From: Ignavibacterium sp.
GTDB taxonomy: Bacteria > Bacteroidota > Ignavibacteria > Ignavibacteriales > Ignavibacteriaceae
Reading direction: 5' to 3'
NCBI RefSeq assembly: GCF_025998815.1
Contig: NZ_AP026678.1
Coordinates: forward strand, 3,144,001-3,208,000
Length of the DNA: 64,000 bases
The first letter of the stretch is position 1; each line of letters begins with the position of its first letter. The notes beneath the pieces were generated by a model, which did no database searches, had not been told where the DNA came from, and worked only from the letters and a program-made list of their open reading frames with translations. Position numbers and translations under genes: made by a program. Below, in pieces: positions 28,654 to 38,386 of this stretch.

Positions 28654-29733
28654 ATGAAACGAACAAAATTCTATAACATTCACAAAAAACTTAACGCGAA
28701 GATTGTTGAGTTTGCCGGATTCGAAATGCCAATTCAATATTCATCAATTATTCAGGAACATAAAGCTGTTCGTCATAGTGTCGGAGTTTTTGATGTTTCA
28801 CATATGGGTGAAATTTTTATAAGAGGAAAGCAGGCATTGGATTTCGTTCAATACATCACTGTTAATGATGCTTCAAAACTTTTTCCTGGAAGAGTTCAGT
28901 ATTCTGCAATGTGTTATGATGATGGTGGAATAGTTGATGATTTGTTGGTTTATAAAATTTCTGATGACGAGTTTCTTCTGGTCGTAAATGCATCGAACAT
29001 TCAGAAAGATTTTGAATGGATGAATAAGAATAACAAGTTCGGTGTTGAAATAATAAATCGCAGCGATGATTTTTCTCTGCTTGCAGTTCAGGGTCCTGAT
29101 TCACTTAAAACACTTCAGAAAATTGCTGACATAGAAATTGACCTCGAGTATTATCATTTTACAAAAATGAAAATCGCCGGAGTTGAAATGATTGTTTCAA
29201 GAACCGGCTACACAGGTGAGCTTGGTTATGAACTTTATTTTGAAGGTGATGAAGCAATTGCCGAAAAAGTCTGGAATGCAGTATTTGAAGCCGGAAAAGA
29301 ATTTAATATTCAGCCCGTTGGATTAGGTGCCCGCGATACGTTAAGATTAGAAATGGGTTATTGTCTTTATGGAAATGACATTGATCAAACTACAAATCCA
29401 CTTGAAGCCGGACTTGGTTGGATAACAAAACTTAATAAATCTGACTTCGTGGGTAAAAATGCATTATTAAAAGCAAAGGAAAATATTACAAGAAAACTTG
29501 TTGCAATGATTTCAGAAGAAAAAACATTTCCAAGACACGGATATGATATTTCGGCAAACGGAAAAAAGATTGGACATATAACGAGTGGAACAGTAAGTCC
29601 GGTTCTTGATAAACCAATTGCTCTTGGATATGTTGAAAAGGATTTTTCCGCAGTAGATACAGAAGTTAATTTTGTAGTAAGAGGAAAAGATTTTCCTGCA
29701 AAAGTTGTTAAACTTCCATTTGTAAAAAAATAG
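28654..29733 (+). CDS. gcvT: Glycine cleavage system T protein (aminomethyltransferase)
   Basis: Transfers the methylene group from the aminomethyl-lipoyl H protein to tetrahydrofolate. The 359-residue length is standard, with the family landmarks FDVSHMGEI, VQYSAMCYDDGGIVDDLLVY, SRTGYTGELGYELY and GLGARDTLRLEMGYCLYGND (the catalytic Asp region). gcvH and gcvP are not nearby, so the system is scattered on this genome. comB begins 6 bp downstream. Confidence 0.95.
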   Translation: MKRTKFYNIHKKLNAKIVEFAGFEMPIQYSSIIQEHKAVRHSVGVFDVSHMGEIFIRGKQALDFVQYITVNDASKLFPGRVQYSAMCYDDGGIVDDLLVYKISDDEFLLVVNASNIQKDFEWMNKNNKFGVEIINRSDDFSLLAVQGPDSLKTLQKIADIEIDLEYYHFTKMKIAGVEMIVSRTGYTGELGYELYFEGDEAIAEKVWNAVFEAGKEFNIQPVGLGARDTLRLEMGYCLYGNDIDQTTNPLEAGLGWITKLNKSDFVGKNALLKAKENITRKLVAMISEEKTFPRHGYDISANGKKIGHITSGTVSPVLDKPIALGYVEKDFSAVDTEVNFVVRGKDFPAKVVKLPFVKK

Positions 29734-29739
29734 TTTTCT

Positions 29740-30471
29740 ATGAAGGTCAATGTTCTTTTTTCTCCGATAGTTGCTGATGAACTTTACTTTACTGGCAAAA
29801 CCACAGTTGTGATTGATGTTTTGCGTGCTTCATCAACTATTATAACGGCTTTGAATAATGGTGCAAAAGAAGTTGTTCCGGTTGGTACAATTGAATTTGC
29901 AGTTAAAGTTTCAGGTGGAATGTTTGGAGGACAAACTTTGCTCGGTGGCGAACGTAACACAAAAAAAATTGAGGGTTTCGCACTTGGTAATTCGCCTTTA
30001 GAGTACGAAGAAAAAATTGTTAACGGAAAATCAATTGTATTTTATACAACAAACGGAACCAAAGCACTTACTAAAGCTAAATTTTCTGAGAACCTTTTTG
30101 TTTGTTCTTTTCTTAATCTTAGTACTGTTGCAAAACATCTTGTATCATTGAAAAAGAATGTTGAAATTATCTGCGCAGGAAGAAATAATTTCTTTTCTCT
30201 AGAAGATACTGTTTGTGCCGGTAAGCTTGTTTCGGAAATTTTGTCTTTAGAGCCAGAAGTAGAAATTAATGATTCAGTTGCAGCTTCATTAGCATTGAAT
30301 GATAAATATGGAAGCGACTTGCTAAAAATGTTAAACGAAAGTGATCACGGCAAACTTTTATTAGAAAATGGTTTTGAAGAAGATATTAATTACTGTTCGC
30401 AATTAAATATTTACAACACTATTCCGTATTATGTTAATGGTGTTCTTAAGTTAATGAAAGAAATTGATTAG
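29740..30471 (+). CDS. comB: 2-phosphosulfolactate phosphatase family (ComB)
   Basis: A 243-residue protein of the ComB family: VVIDVLRASSTIITALNNGA, LLGGERNTKKIEGFALGNSP, and FYTTNGTKAL. In methanogens ComB makes sulfolactate during coenzyme M synthesis; many bacteria carry the family without known coenzyme M synthesis, so the bacterial role is uncertain. The rest of the pathway (comA, comC) is not in this window. It starts 6 bp after gcvT and is likely co-transcribed. Confidence 0.88.
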   Translation: MKVNVLFSPIVADELYFTGKTTVVIDVLRASSTIITALNNGAKEVVPVGTIEFAVKVSGGMFGGQTLLGGERNTKKIEGFALGNSPLEYEEKIVNGKSIVFYTTNGTKALTKAKFSENLFVCSFLNLSTVAKHLVSLKKNVEIICAGRNNFFSLEDTVCAGKLVSEILSLEPEVEINDSVAASLALNDKYGSDLLKMLNESDHGKLLLENGFEEDINYCSQLNIYNTIPYYVNGVLKLMKEID

Positions 30472-30519
30472 AACTTCTGAATTAATTTGATTTTCTATTT
30501 ATCCGATTGTCCATAAAAA

Positions 30520-32976
30520 ATGAAAAAGAAAAAATCAGTAAAAGAAACAAACGGTAATGCAAAGGAGCGTGAGTATTTTTCCTTTTCACCGGAAAAGAAA
30601 AATAAAATTCTCGGCTTGTTTCTTATGCTGTTATCAGTTTTTCTTTTAGTTGCTATAGTAACTTTTAATAGAGCCGATGAAGCAAATCTTACTTTTCTCT
30701 TTGATGATGTTTACAATTCTTTCGAACAAAATTTAGAAATTCATAACTGGCTTGGAGTTGTTGGAGCACACATTTCACTTTTTCTTATCAAAGCCACACT
30801 GGGATATTTTTCAATAGTTTTTCCTGTATTACTTTTTATTTGGGGCACACTTTATTTCAAAAAGTACGATAAGAAAAAAGTTATTCACATCTTTAATTTC
30901 CTTCTGATCAGCGCAATTATACTTTCATCATTCTTTGGATTGTTGAGGTCACATTATGAAATGATTCAGGGGATCTATGAATTGTCGGGATTTGTTGGTG
31001 ATTTTATCGGCGCTTTTCTTGGCAGAACTTTCGGAGGGTTGGGCAGCATTCTGATTCTCGTTCTTGCATCATCAGTGCTATTGATTTATGCTTTCGATGT
31101 TAAGATTGAAGAACTTTTAAGGAGATTAAAAAATCTTGCAATCTATCTGTTCAATCTGTTTACAAAAGAAAAAGAAGCTGAAGCAGAAATAAAACCTGAA
31201 TTAAAAGATGATAATCTTGAAAAGATTAAAAAGATTACCTCTGAAAAGAAAAAGAAAAAAGTAAAAGAAGAAAAAGAAGAAGTCACTGCAGCACAATTGA
31301 TGGAAGAGGAAGCTGAAGAGCAAACAAGAATAAGAATTATCAAGAAAGATGAAACACCACAGCAAATTCCCGAAAACGAAGTTATTAAAGAAGAAGTTAA
31401 AAAAGTTGATATAGAAAAAACCGGAGAACTTCCGAAGAAAGAAGATAATCAGACAGATGAATCAACTCTTCCGAATCAGTGGGAAGAAAAAATTGAATAT
31501 AAAATGCCCGGACTCGATTTACTTGATCCGATTCCTGAAGAAAATTACAAAGTTGCTGAAGAAGAACTTACACGAAATGCAGAACTGCTAAAAGACAAAC
31601 TGAAACTTTTTGACATCGAAATAAAAGATATTTCAGTTACTCCAGGACCTGTTGTTACTCTTTATGAAATTGTTCCGGCTCCGGGAGTTAAGATAAGCCG
31701 TATCGTTGGACTTGAGAATGATATTGCACTTGCACTTGCTGCCAAAGGAATAAGAATTATTGCTCCTATTCCTGGTAAAAGTGCAATTGGAGTTGAGATT
31801 CCAAATGCCCAGGCATCAATGGTTAATGCAAGATCAGTTCTTGGAAAAATCGGTGATACCAAAGCTGAATTACCAATTGCGCTCGGTAAAACAATCAGCG
31901 GTGATGTTTATGTTGCTGATTTGTCAAAGATGCCACACTTGTTAATTGCCGGATCCACAGGTTCCGGTAAAAGTGTTGGTATAAATATGATTATCACAAG
32001 TTTACTTTATACCAAACATCCATCGGAAGTTAAATTCTGTCTTGTCGATCCGAAAAAGATTGAGCTTTCATTCTACAATAAATTAAGAAGACATTATCTT
32101 GCTGCTTCACCGGACTTAAACGAAGAAATAATAACAGAACCACAAAATGCAGTGTTGATGTTGAAAGCAGTTGAATATGAAATGGAAAGAAGATATGATA
32201 AACTTTCAAAAGCAGCAGTAAGAAACATTGTTGATTATAACAAGAAAGTTTCCGATCCTGCAACAAAACCAAAAGACACTGAAACGATGAAGCATTATCC
32301 ATTGCCATATATCATTGTTATTGTAGATGAACTTGCGGATTTGATGATTACTGCAGGAAGAGAAGTTGAAGAACCAATTACTCGTTTAGCTCAATTGGCA
32401 CGTGCAGTAGGAATTCATCTTGTGCTTGCAACTCAAAGACCTTCTGTTAATGTTATCACTGGTGTTATTAAAGCAAATTTCTCAGCACGAATCGCTTATC
32501 AGGTTGCTACTAAAATTGATTCAAGAACTATTCTCGATATGAATGGTGCCGAACAACTTCTTGGAAGAGGTGATATGTTGTTTCTTCCAACGGGTTCTCC
32601 AAAACCGATTAGAATTCAGAATGCATTTATCTCAACGGAAGAAGTAGAACGAATCACTAATTATATTTATTCGCAGCCGGCATTTTCAAAACCATATCAA
32701 TTGCCATCATTGTATGATAAAAAGAAAAGTGCTGCTTCAAGTTTTGCTGATGACCTTGATGAAAGATTTGAAGAAGCTGCAAGAATTATTGTAAGATATC
32801 AGCAAGGTTCAGTTTCATTTCTCCAAAGAAAATTGCAACTTGGCTATTCCCGTGCAGCAAGAATAATGGATCAGCTTGAAGAAGCGGGAATTGTTGGTCC
32901 GAATGACGGTAGTAAAGCAAGAACAATTTTAGTTGAAAATGAAGAACAACTTGAAACAATTTTAAGAACGTTATAG
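30520..32976 (+). CDS. ftsK: DNA translocase FtsK
   Basis: Hexameric DNA pump that sorts chromosome termini at the division septum. In 818 residues: about four N-terminal membrane segments (residues 28-200), a charged low-complexity linker (about 210-320), the motor with Walker A IAGSTGSGKSVG (about 482) and Walker B IIVIVDELADL, and a C-terminal winged-helix gamma domain (GSVSFLQRKLQLGYSRAARI) that reads KOPS sites. It is followed by lolA after 20 bp. Confidence 0.96.
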   Translation: MKKKKSVKETNGNAKEREYFSFSPEKKNKILGLFLMLLSVFLLVAIVTFNRADEANLTFLFDDVYNSFEQNLEIHNWLGVVGAHISLFLIKATLGYFSIVFPVLLFIWGTLYFKKYDKKKVIHIFNFLLISAIILSSFFGLLRSHYEMIQGIYELSGFVGDFIGAFLGRTFGGLGSILILVLASSVLLIYAFDVKIEELLRRLKNLAIYLFNLFTKEKEAEAEIKPELKDDNLEKIKKITSEKKKKKVKEEKEEVTAAQLMEEEAEEQTRIRIIKKDETPQQIPENEVIKEEVKKVDIEKTGELPKKEDNQTDESTLPNQWEEKIEYKMPGLDLLDPIPEENYKVAEEELTRNAELLKDKLKLFDIEIKDISVTPGPVVTLYEIVPAPGVKISRIVGLENDIALALAAKGIRIIAPIPGKSAIGVEIPNAQASMVNARSVLGKIGDTKAELPIALGKTISGDVYVADLSKMPHLLIAGSTGSGKSVGINMIITSLLYTKHPSEVKFCLVDPKKIELSFYNKLRRHYLAASPDLNEEIITEPQNAVLMLKAVEYEMERRYDKLSKAAVRNIVDYNKKVSDPATKPKDTETMKHYPLPYIIVIVDELADLMITAGREVEEPITRLAQLARAVGIHLVLATQRPSVNVITGVIKANFSARIAYQVATKIDSRTILDMNGAEQLLGRGDMLFLPTGSPKPIRIQNAFISTEEVERITNYIYSQPAFSKPYQLPSLYDKKKSAASSFADDLDERFEEAARIIVRYQQGSVSFLQRKLQLGYSRAARIMDQLEEAGIVGPNDGSKARTILVENEEQLETILRTL

Positions 32977-32996
32977 TCCAAAGAGTTAAAAAAGGA

Positions 32997-33605
32997 ATGA
33001 TGATGAAAAAAATAGTTGTAGCGGTTATTGTAGCTGTGTTCAGCGTGTTAAGTTATTCTCAATCAGATGCAAATTCTATTTTAAGAGAATTGCAGAATAA
33101 ATATAACTCAATATCAGATTTGTCTGTTGATTATTCACAAAACGCTGGTGGAAAAGTTATTCTTTCAGGTAAAATAATTTTTAAGAAAGAAAACAAATAC
33201 CGTATTGAAAATAAAAATCAGGTAATCGGAAGTGATGGAAATTCTGCCTGGAATTACAACGCATCCCAGAAAAAATATGTAATCACGAATTACGACAGTG
33301 AGAATAATTCAATATACTCGATTAACTATCTTGTTTATCAGTTACCGAATGAGTGCATTCTCTCGGCTCGAAGTGAAGGTAATGTAAAGGTACTTGAGCT
33401 AACACCAAAAACAACAAATCTTCAGTTCAGGAAGATTGATTTATGGATAAACTCAGATAATCTTATTCAAAAAATTGTTCTCAGTGATTATAACAATAAT
33501 ACAAATGAAATCAATCTGAGTAACTACAAGCTGAATCAAAAGATTTCTGATTCCTTATTCTCATTCAATCCACCCGAAGGAACCAAAATAATTGACCTCA
33601 GATAA
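32997..33605 (+). CDS. lolA: Outer membrane lipoprotein carrier protein LolA
   Basis: Periplasmic chaperone that ferries lipoproteins to the outer membrane. A 202-residue protein with signal peptide (KKIVVAVIVAVFSVLSYSQ) and the LolA-type sheet pattern: LQNKYNSISDLSVDYSQ, GKIIFKKENKYRIE, VIGSDGNSAWNYN, and the final FSFNPPEGTKIIDLR. Sequence identity to E. coli LolA is low but the pattern is typical of FCB LolA next to ftsK. Its 3' end overlaps the next gene by 14 nt. Confidence 0.85.
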   Translation: MMMKKIVVAVIVAVFSVLSYSQSDANSILRELQNKYNSISDLSVDYSQNAGGKVILSGKIIFKKENKYRIENKNQVIGSDGNSAWNYNASQKKYVITNYDSENNSIYSINYLVYQLPNECILSARSEGNVKVLELTPKTTNLQFRKIDLWINSDNLIQKIVLSDYNNNTNEINLSNYKLNQKISDSLFSFNPPEGTKIIDLR

Positions 33606-34647
33606 ATCAAAAAAAATATTGTCGTTCAGAAGTTTTCTTAATTACTTCCTTTCATTTTTGCTTGCGGTGATTTTTCTTTATATCGCTTTTCACGATGTTG
33701 ATTTTGATGAAGTTCTTGAGATTGCCAGTAATGCAAATCTTTTCTGGATGATAATTTTTATCTCACTATTCTATCTTGGCCATTTACTTCGCGCCTACAG
33801 ATGGAAGTTTATTCTTCTGTCAGTAAAACCGGATACAAAATTTTCTCATCTCTTCGGTTCACTTATGATTGGTTATGGAGTAAACTGCATTACGCCAAAA
33901 CTTGGTGAAGTAACCAGAGCAGTATTATTCGGAAGGTGGGAAGGTCTTTCCCGTTCATCAATGTTTGGAACGGTTATACTTGAAAGAATTATTGATATAA
34001 TAGCTTTAGCTTCTTCGGTTTTGATTGCAATCATAATATCAACGGAAAATATCCGTGAAAGTTTTCCTTGGCTTCTTACAACACTTTATGTTTCAGCCGT
34101 TTTGATATTCATATTCATTTTATTTCTTTATTTCATTTTAAGGTATGAAGAAAAATTTTCTAAATGGATAATAAAACTTTTAAATCGGTTTTCTCATTCA
34201 ATGGCTGACAAAGTTGCTTATATCTTTTCTATGCTTACACAAGGGTTTTTCAGTCTTAAAGGAAGAAAAAATTATTACATAACTTTTCTGCTTTCAGCAT
34301 TGATAATTATAGTTTATGCTCTTACTTCCTATGTCGGATTGCTGATGTTAAATATGCAACATATTCAACCGGTTACATTCACAATGGGTTGGGTTCTGAT
34401 GAGTATCAGTTCAATCGGAGTAATAATCCCAACTCCGGGCAGCACAGGGTCATATCACACATTGGCAAAATCAACTTTAGTTCTTCTTTATGGATTTAGC
34501 GAAACAGTAAGTGCAGCTTATGCATTTTTAACTCACATCATATCTTACATTTTATTTATCTTAACATCAGTGGTCATATACTTTCTGTTTTACAAAAAGA
34601 ACCACTCGCTTGCAGAAATCTCGAAAAGTCAGATTGAGGAATTATGA
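33592..34647 (+). CDS. Lysylphosphatidylglycerol synthase TM region / UPF0104 flippase-like protein
   Basis: A 351-residue polytopic protein with about eight membrane helices. It has the UPF0104/LPG_synthase_TM pattern: HLLRAYRWKFIL near residue 64, YGVNCITPKLGEVTRA, LERIIDIIAL, and PTPGSTGSYH near the C-terminus. Such proteins resemble the flippase half of MprF; substrates are mostly unknown. No ATG is available before the first helix, so a TTG start is used (33592, overlapping lolA by 14 nt; a TTG near 33619 is an alternative). Its stop overlaps the next gene by 4 nt. Confidence 0.82.
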   Translation: MTSDKSKKILSFRSFLNYFLSFLLAVIFLYIAFHDVDFDEVLEIASNANLFWMIIFISLFYLGHLLRAYRWKFILLSVKPDTKFSHLFGSLMIGYGVNCITPKLGEVTRAVLFGRWEGLSRSSMFGTVILERIIDIIALASSVLIAIIISTENIRESFPWLLTTLYVSAVLIFIFILFLYFILRYEEKFSKWIIKLLNRFSHSMADKVAYIFSMLTQGFFSLKGRKNYYITFLLSALIIIVYALTSYVGLLMLNMQHIQPVTFTMGWVLMSISSIGVIIPTPGSTGSYHTLAKSTLVLLYGFSETVSAAYAFLTHIISYILFILTSVVIYFLFYKKNHSLAEISKSQIEEL

Positions 34648-35303
34648 AATTAAAGAGAGTTTTTTTTATTGTAATAATTTTCTATTCAAATGTTTTTCTC
34701 AGTGCTCAGCAAAACCAACTTCGTGCAAGTATGGGAATTGATTTTATTAATACTCCTTCTCTCATTGATTATATCAATCAAAGCAATTTTGCTTCTGATG
34801 GAAGTCAGTTACCGACTTTTAATACCGCAGTTAATTTTTCCGGAGAGTATGGAAGACTACTAAACGATAACTTTCAGCTTTCATTTGAACTGGCTTATCT
34901 GATTTATTCTTATAATGCAAGTAACATCAATGGTAGATATGATATTTCTTATGATTTAATGATGCCTTCAGTTCTTGCGTTTTATGTGTTAAGTGGGCGA
35001 GGTTATAACTTTAAATTTGGTGGTGGTGCTGGTTTAAGATTCATTTCAGTTGATGAAACATTACCGGCTTCAGCAAGGTCAGATAAATATACTTCAACAG
35101 GATTTGGTGCAATAATTCGCGCAGAAGGAAATACATTACTGAGTGGAAATGTATATGCAAATGTTATTGCTGATATAAGATATGATTTAAATGGAGAACC
35201 AAGCGGAAATCCAGGTAATCTGCGTAATAATGTTCTTAATGAAAATGTAAATTTCAATTCGCTTTCAGTTGGAATCAAACTGGGAGTTTCATATTTCTTT
35301 TAG
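34644..35303 (+). CDS. Predicted outer-membrane beta-barrel protein
   Basis: A 219-residue protein I cannot assign to a named family. It has a signal peptide ending around SAQQ (residue 22), then alternating hydrophobic strands (FQLSFELAYLIYSY, YDLMMPSVLAFYVL, YNFKFGGGAGLRFISV, FGAIIRAEGNTLLSG) and ends SVGIKLGVSYFF with C-terminal aromatic residues, which fits a small outer-membrane barrel of about eight strands. It overlaps the flippase-like gene by 4 nt and precedes uppP by 9 bp. Confidence 0.65.
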   Translation: MKLKRVFFIVIIFYSNVFLSAQQNQLRASMGIDFINTPSLIDYINQSNFASDGSQLPTFNTAVNFSGEYGRLLNDNFQLSFELAYLIYSYNASNINGRYDISYDLMMPSVLAFYVLSGRGYNFKFGGGAGLRFISVDETLPASARSDKYTSTGFGAIIRAEGNTLLSGNVYANVIADIRYDLNGEPSGNPGNLRNNVLNENVNFNSLSVGIKLGVSYFF

Positions 35304-35312
35304 GAGGTTTTA

Positions 35313-36161
35313 TTGAATTTTCTTGATGCAGCTTTTCTAGGGCTTATCCAGGGCTTAACTGAATTTTTACCAATCAGCTCAACAGGGCACTTAACACTTG
35401 CAGGAAAATTACTTAATCTAATTTCAGAAGAACATCCTGAACATTGGACAGCTTTTATTGCAGTAATACAATTAGGAACATTGCTGGCTGTATTGATTTA
35501 TTTTTTTAATGACCTGATTGCAATTGTAAGGGATTTTGTAAATGATAATCTTATTAACAGAAAAAAATTTATCAGTCAGAATTTAAATTCAAAGTTAGGT
35601 TGGTTAATTATAGTTGGAACAATTCCGATTGTAGTAATTGGATTATTATTCAAAGATCAGATTGAAGGTGCGTTTACAAAAAATCTTTATGTAATTTCAT
35701 CAAGTCTGATTATTCTGGCTCTTATTTTATTTGTTGCAGAAAAAATTTCGCGGTTTAAAAAAGATATAAGTGATGTCACAGTCTTTGATTCTATTATGAT
35801 AGGAATTGCGCAGGCAGTTTCTTTGATTCCAGGTTCATCAAGATCGGGAACAACCATTACGGCCGGTTTATTCCTTGGATTAAAGCGTGATGTTGCTGCC
35901 AGATTTTCTTTTTTATTAAGTGTGCCCGCTGTGCTAGCAAGTGGCTTACTTCAATTATATGAAGCATCATCTTTTATTAATAATGCAATGATTTTAAATA
36001 TGATAATTGCAACAATTGTAAGTGCTGTAAGCGGATACATTGCAATAGATTTTTTAATAAAGTTCCTTAAAAAAAATTCCACAATGGTTTTTATAATTTA
36101 CCGGATAATTTTAGGCATATCTATTTTAATCTTAATATCGCAAAATATAATTAAACCATAA
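35313..36161 (+). CDS. uppP: Undecaprenyl-diphosphatase
   Basis: Recycles the undecaprenyl carrier for peptidoglycan and other wall polymers; integral membrane protein. The 282 residues contain the BacA/UppP motifs GLIQGLTEFLPISSTGHL (catalytic Glu region) and SLIPGSSRSGTTI (phosphate-binding region). The TTG start is well supported: a perfect AGGAGG at 35302-35307 lies six bases upstream and there is no nearby ATG. Length is typical. Confidence 0.95.
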   Translation: MNFLDAAFLGLIQGLTEFLPISSTGHLTLAGKLLNLISEEHPEHWTAFIAVIQLGTLLAVLIYFFNDLIAIVRDFVNDNLINRKKFISQNLNSKLGWLIIVGTIPIVVIGLLFKDQIEGAFTKNLYVISSSLIILALILFVAEKISRFKKDISDVTVFDSIMIGIAQAVSLIPGSSRSGTTITAGLFLGLKRDVAARFSFLLSVPAVLASGLLQLYEASSFINNAMILNMIIATIVSAVSGYIAIDFLIKFLKKNSTMVFIIYRIILGISILILISQNIIKP

Positions 36162-36170
36162 GGAGGTCAG

Positions 36171-36761
36171 ATGAAAAAAATAATTTTTGCTCTTGTTTTA
36201 ATTTTTGTGGCAAATCAAATTTTATTTTCACAACAAAAAAAGGATAAAAAGAAAATGGTTGACTCAATGACTGTTGCAATTATTCAGACTAATATGGGAA
36301 CAATTGAACTTGAATTATTTGCGGATAAAACTCCTAAAACTGTTGAGAACTTTGTTGGTCTTGCAAATAAAGGTTATTACAACGGTGTGATATTTCACAG
36401 AGTTATTGATAATTTTATGATTCAGGGCGGTGACCCAACAGGAACAGGAAGAGGCGGACAAAGTTTGTGGGGCGGAAAATTTGAAGATGAGTTTGTTCCT
36501 GAACTTAAACACGATAGCGAAGGTATTCTTTCAATGGCTAATGCCGGACCAAATACAAATGGTAGTCAGTTTTTCATCACACTTGTTCCAACTCCCTGGC
36601 TCGATGGCAGACATACCGTATTTGGAAAAGTAATTAAAGGAATGGATGTAGTAAAAGCAATTGGTAAGGTTCCGAGAAATCAGCAAGACAGACCGTTGAA
36701 AGATGTTGTAATGGAAAAGGTAACGATTGAAAAAAGACCGAAGCAAGCTCCAAAGAAATAA
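36171..36761 (+). CDS. Exported cyclophilin-type peptidyl-prolyl isomerase
   Basis: A 196-residue protein with a signal peptide ([19 protein letters not shown]) and a complete cyclophilin domain: [39 protein letters not shown] and [11 protein letters not shown], with the catalytic Arg in FHR. It should act as a periplasmic folding catalyst. AAGGAGG lies directly before the ATG. It follows uppP by 9 bp. Confidence 0.93.
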   Translation: MKKIIFALVLIFVANQILFSQQKKDKKKMVDSMTVAIIQTNMGTIELELFADKTPKTVENFVGLANKGYYNGVIFHRVIDNFMIQGGDPTGTGRGGQSLWGGKFEDEFVPELKHDSEGILSMANAGPNTNGSQFFITLVPTPWLDGRHTVFGKVIKGMDVVKAIGKVPRNQQDRPLKDVVMEKVTIEKRPKQAPKK

Positions 36762-36785
36762 TCATACTTAAAAAAGATTGTAAGA

Positions 36786-38267
36786 ATGAAGCAACAGGAA
36801 TTTTTCTCAACACGATGGGCGTTAATTATTTCTGTTCTCGGAATCGCTGTTGGTACAGGTAATATCTGGCGTTTCTCGAGAGTTGTTGCTCAGAACGGCG
36901 GAGGTTCATTTCTTATTCCGTGGGTAATTTTTCTGTTGCTTTGGTCAGTGCCTTTAATAATTGCAGAGTTTGCAATTGGAAAATATAGTCGGCTAGGTCC
37001 AATCGGTGCGATGGGGAAAATTGCCGGAAAAAATTTTTCCTGGATGGGAGCCTTTATTGTTATGGTCGCAACCGGAATAATGTTTTATTATTCCGTTGTA
37101 ACCGGTTGGTGTCTCAGATATTTCCTTTCTGCGGCTTCCGGAAATCTGATGCAGGTGGATAACCATCTTGATTACTGGAATCAATTTGCTTCCGGTTATC
37201 TTCCTTTGGTTTTTCATCTGATTGCAATTGGAATTGTCTCTTTTGTGGTATTCAGGGGAATCACAAACGGAATAGAAAAGTTTTCCAAAGTACTTGTTCC
37301 AACTCTGCTGATTATTTTATTTGGATTATTTGTTCGTGCAATTACACTTCCCGGTGCAATTGAAGGAATAAAATATTTTTTTACTCCGGATTTAAACATC
37401 ATACTCGATTATAAAGTCTGGTTGAATGCTCTGACACAAAATGCCTGGGACACAGGTGCCGGTTGGGGTTTGATTATGACTTATGCAATTTATATGCGGC
37501 ATAAAGAAGATATTTCTCTGAATGCTTCATTAATTGCTTTTGGAAATAATAGTATCTCACTTGTGGCAGGCATAACAATTTTCTCTACAGTCTTTGCACT
37601 TAGTACTGTTGATGGAAATTCGAATGCTTTGCAACAAATTTCTCAGAGCGGACCAGCAAATACAGGTTTAACTTTTATTTATCTTCCTAAATTATTCGGG
37701 CAATTATCAGAAAGTGTTTTTATCAATTCCATCTTTGCATCAGCATTTTTTCTTGCTTTGTTTTTTGCAGCTCTCACATCTCTTATTTCGATGGTTGAAC
37801 TTGCAACCAGAACGCTAATTGATTTTGGTGTTGGAAGAAGAAAAGCAATCATCTTTGTTTCAGTAATTGCATTTTTATTTGGATTGCCTTCAGCAATAAA
37901 TATGGACTTTTTGATTAATCAGGATTGGGTTTGGGGAGTTGGACTTTTATTGAGCGGTGCTTTTATAGCTTTTGCAATAATTAAGTTTGGAGTAAACAGA
38001 TTCAGAAATGAAGTTATTAACGGAATCGGAAGTGATGTTAAAATTGGTAAGTGGTATAATATTGTTATAAAATATTTGGTTCCAGTGCAGGTTATTGCCT
38101 TGGTGAGCTGGTGGTTAGTTTCTTCAGTATCGTGGGACCCTGAATGGTGGAATCCTTTCCACACAGAAAATGCTGGCACAGCATTATTCCAATGGTTGAT
38201 TGTTATAACAGTCTTTTTAATTTTTAATAAGCGTATGTATCATAAAACCGTTGAGAATAATAAATGA
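36786..38267 (+). CDS. Sodium-dependent amino-acid transporter, NSS/SNF family
   Basis: A 493-residue LeuT-fold transporter with about 11-12 membrane segments. The first helix holds the Na+/substrate motif in FSTRWALIISVLGIAVGTGN followed by IWRF; AWDTGAGWGLIM and other conserved stretches follow. NSS transporters of this type take up amino acids with sodium. A tiny MetS-like membrane gene overlaps the stop, so the closest functional model is the methionine/alanine importer MetP of Corynebacterium; the actual substrate here is inference. Confidence 0.9.
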   Translation: MKQQEFFSTRWALIISVLGIAVGTGNIWRFSRVVAQNGGGSFLIPWVIFLLLWSVPLIIAEFAIGKYSRLGPIGAMGKIAGKNFSWMGAFIVMVATGIMFYYSVVTGWCLRYFLSAASGNLMQVDNHLDYWNQFASGYLPLVFHLIAIGIVSFVVFRGITNGIEKFSKVLVPTLLIILFGLFVRAITLPGAIEGIKYFFTPDLNIILDYKVWLNALTQNAWDTGAGWGLIMTYAIYMRHKEDISLNASLIAFGNNSISLVAGITIFSTVFALSTVDGNSNALQQISQSGPANTGLTFIYLPKLFGQLSESVFINSIFASAFFLALFFAALTSLISMVELATRTLIDFGVGRRKAIIFVSVIAFLFGLPSAINMDFLINQDWVWGVGLLLSGAFIAFAIIKFGVNRFRNEVINGIGSDVKIGKWYNIVIKYLVPVQVIALVSWWLVSSVSWDPEWWNPFHTENAGTALFQWLIVITVFLIFNKRMYHKTVENNK

Positions 38268-38386
38268 GAATTGAAACTATCATCACAGCAGTTATTGTAC
38301 TTAGTATTGTTTGGGGCGGATTGATTTATTTTATTCGCAGAGCATTATTTTATGAAAGACAGAAATCACTGAATGGCAAAGACTAA
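38264..38386 (+). CDS. MetS-type small subunit of the NSS transporter
   Basis: A 40-residue single-pass membrane protein: a short N-terminus (MRIETI), one helix (ITAVIVLSIVWGGLIYFI), then a basic tail (RRALFYERQ). The ATG overlaps the transporter stop as ATGA, and the 3' end overlaps holA by 14 nt, so it is translationally coupled on both sides. Size, topology and position match the MetS family, the obligate small subunit of MetP-like NSS transporters. At this length homology is hard to prove, but the coupling and the GGxxYF(I/R) pattern make it convincing. Confidence 0.78.
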   Translation: MRIETIITAVIVLSIVWGGLIYFIRRALFYERQKSLNGKD

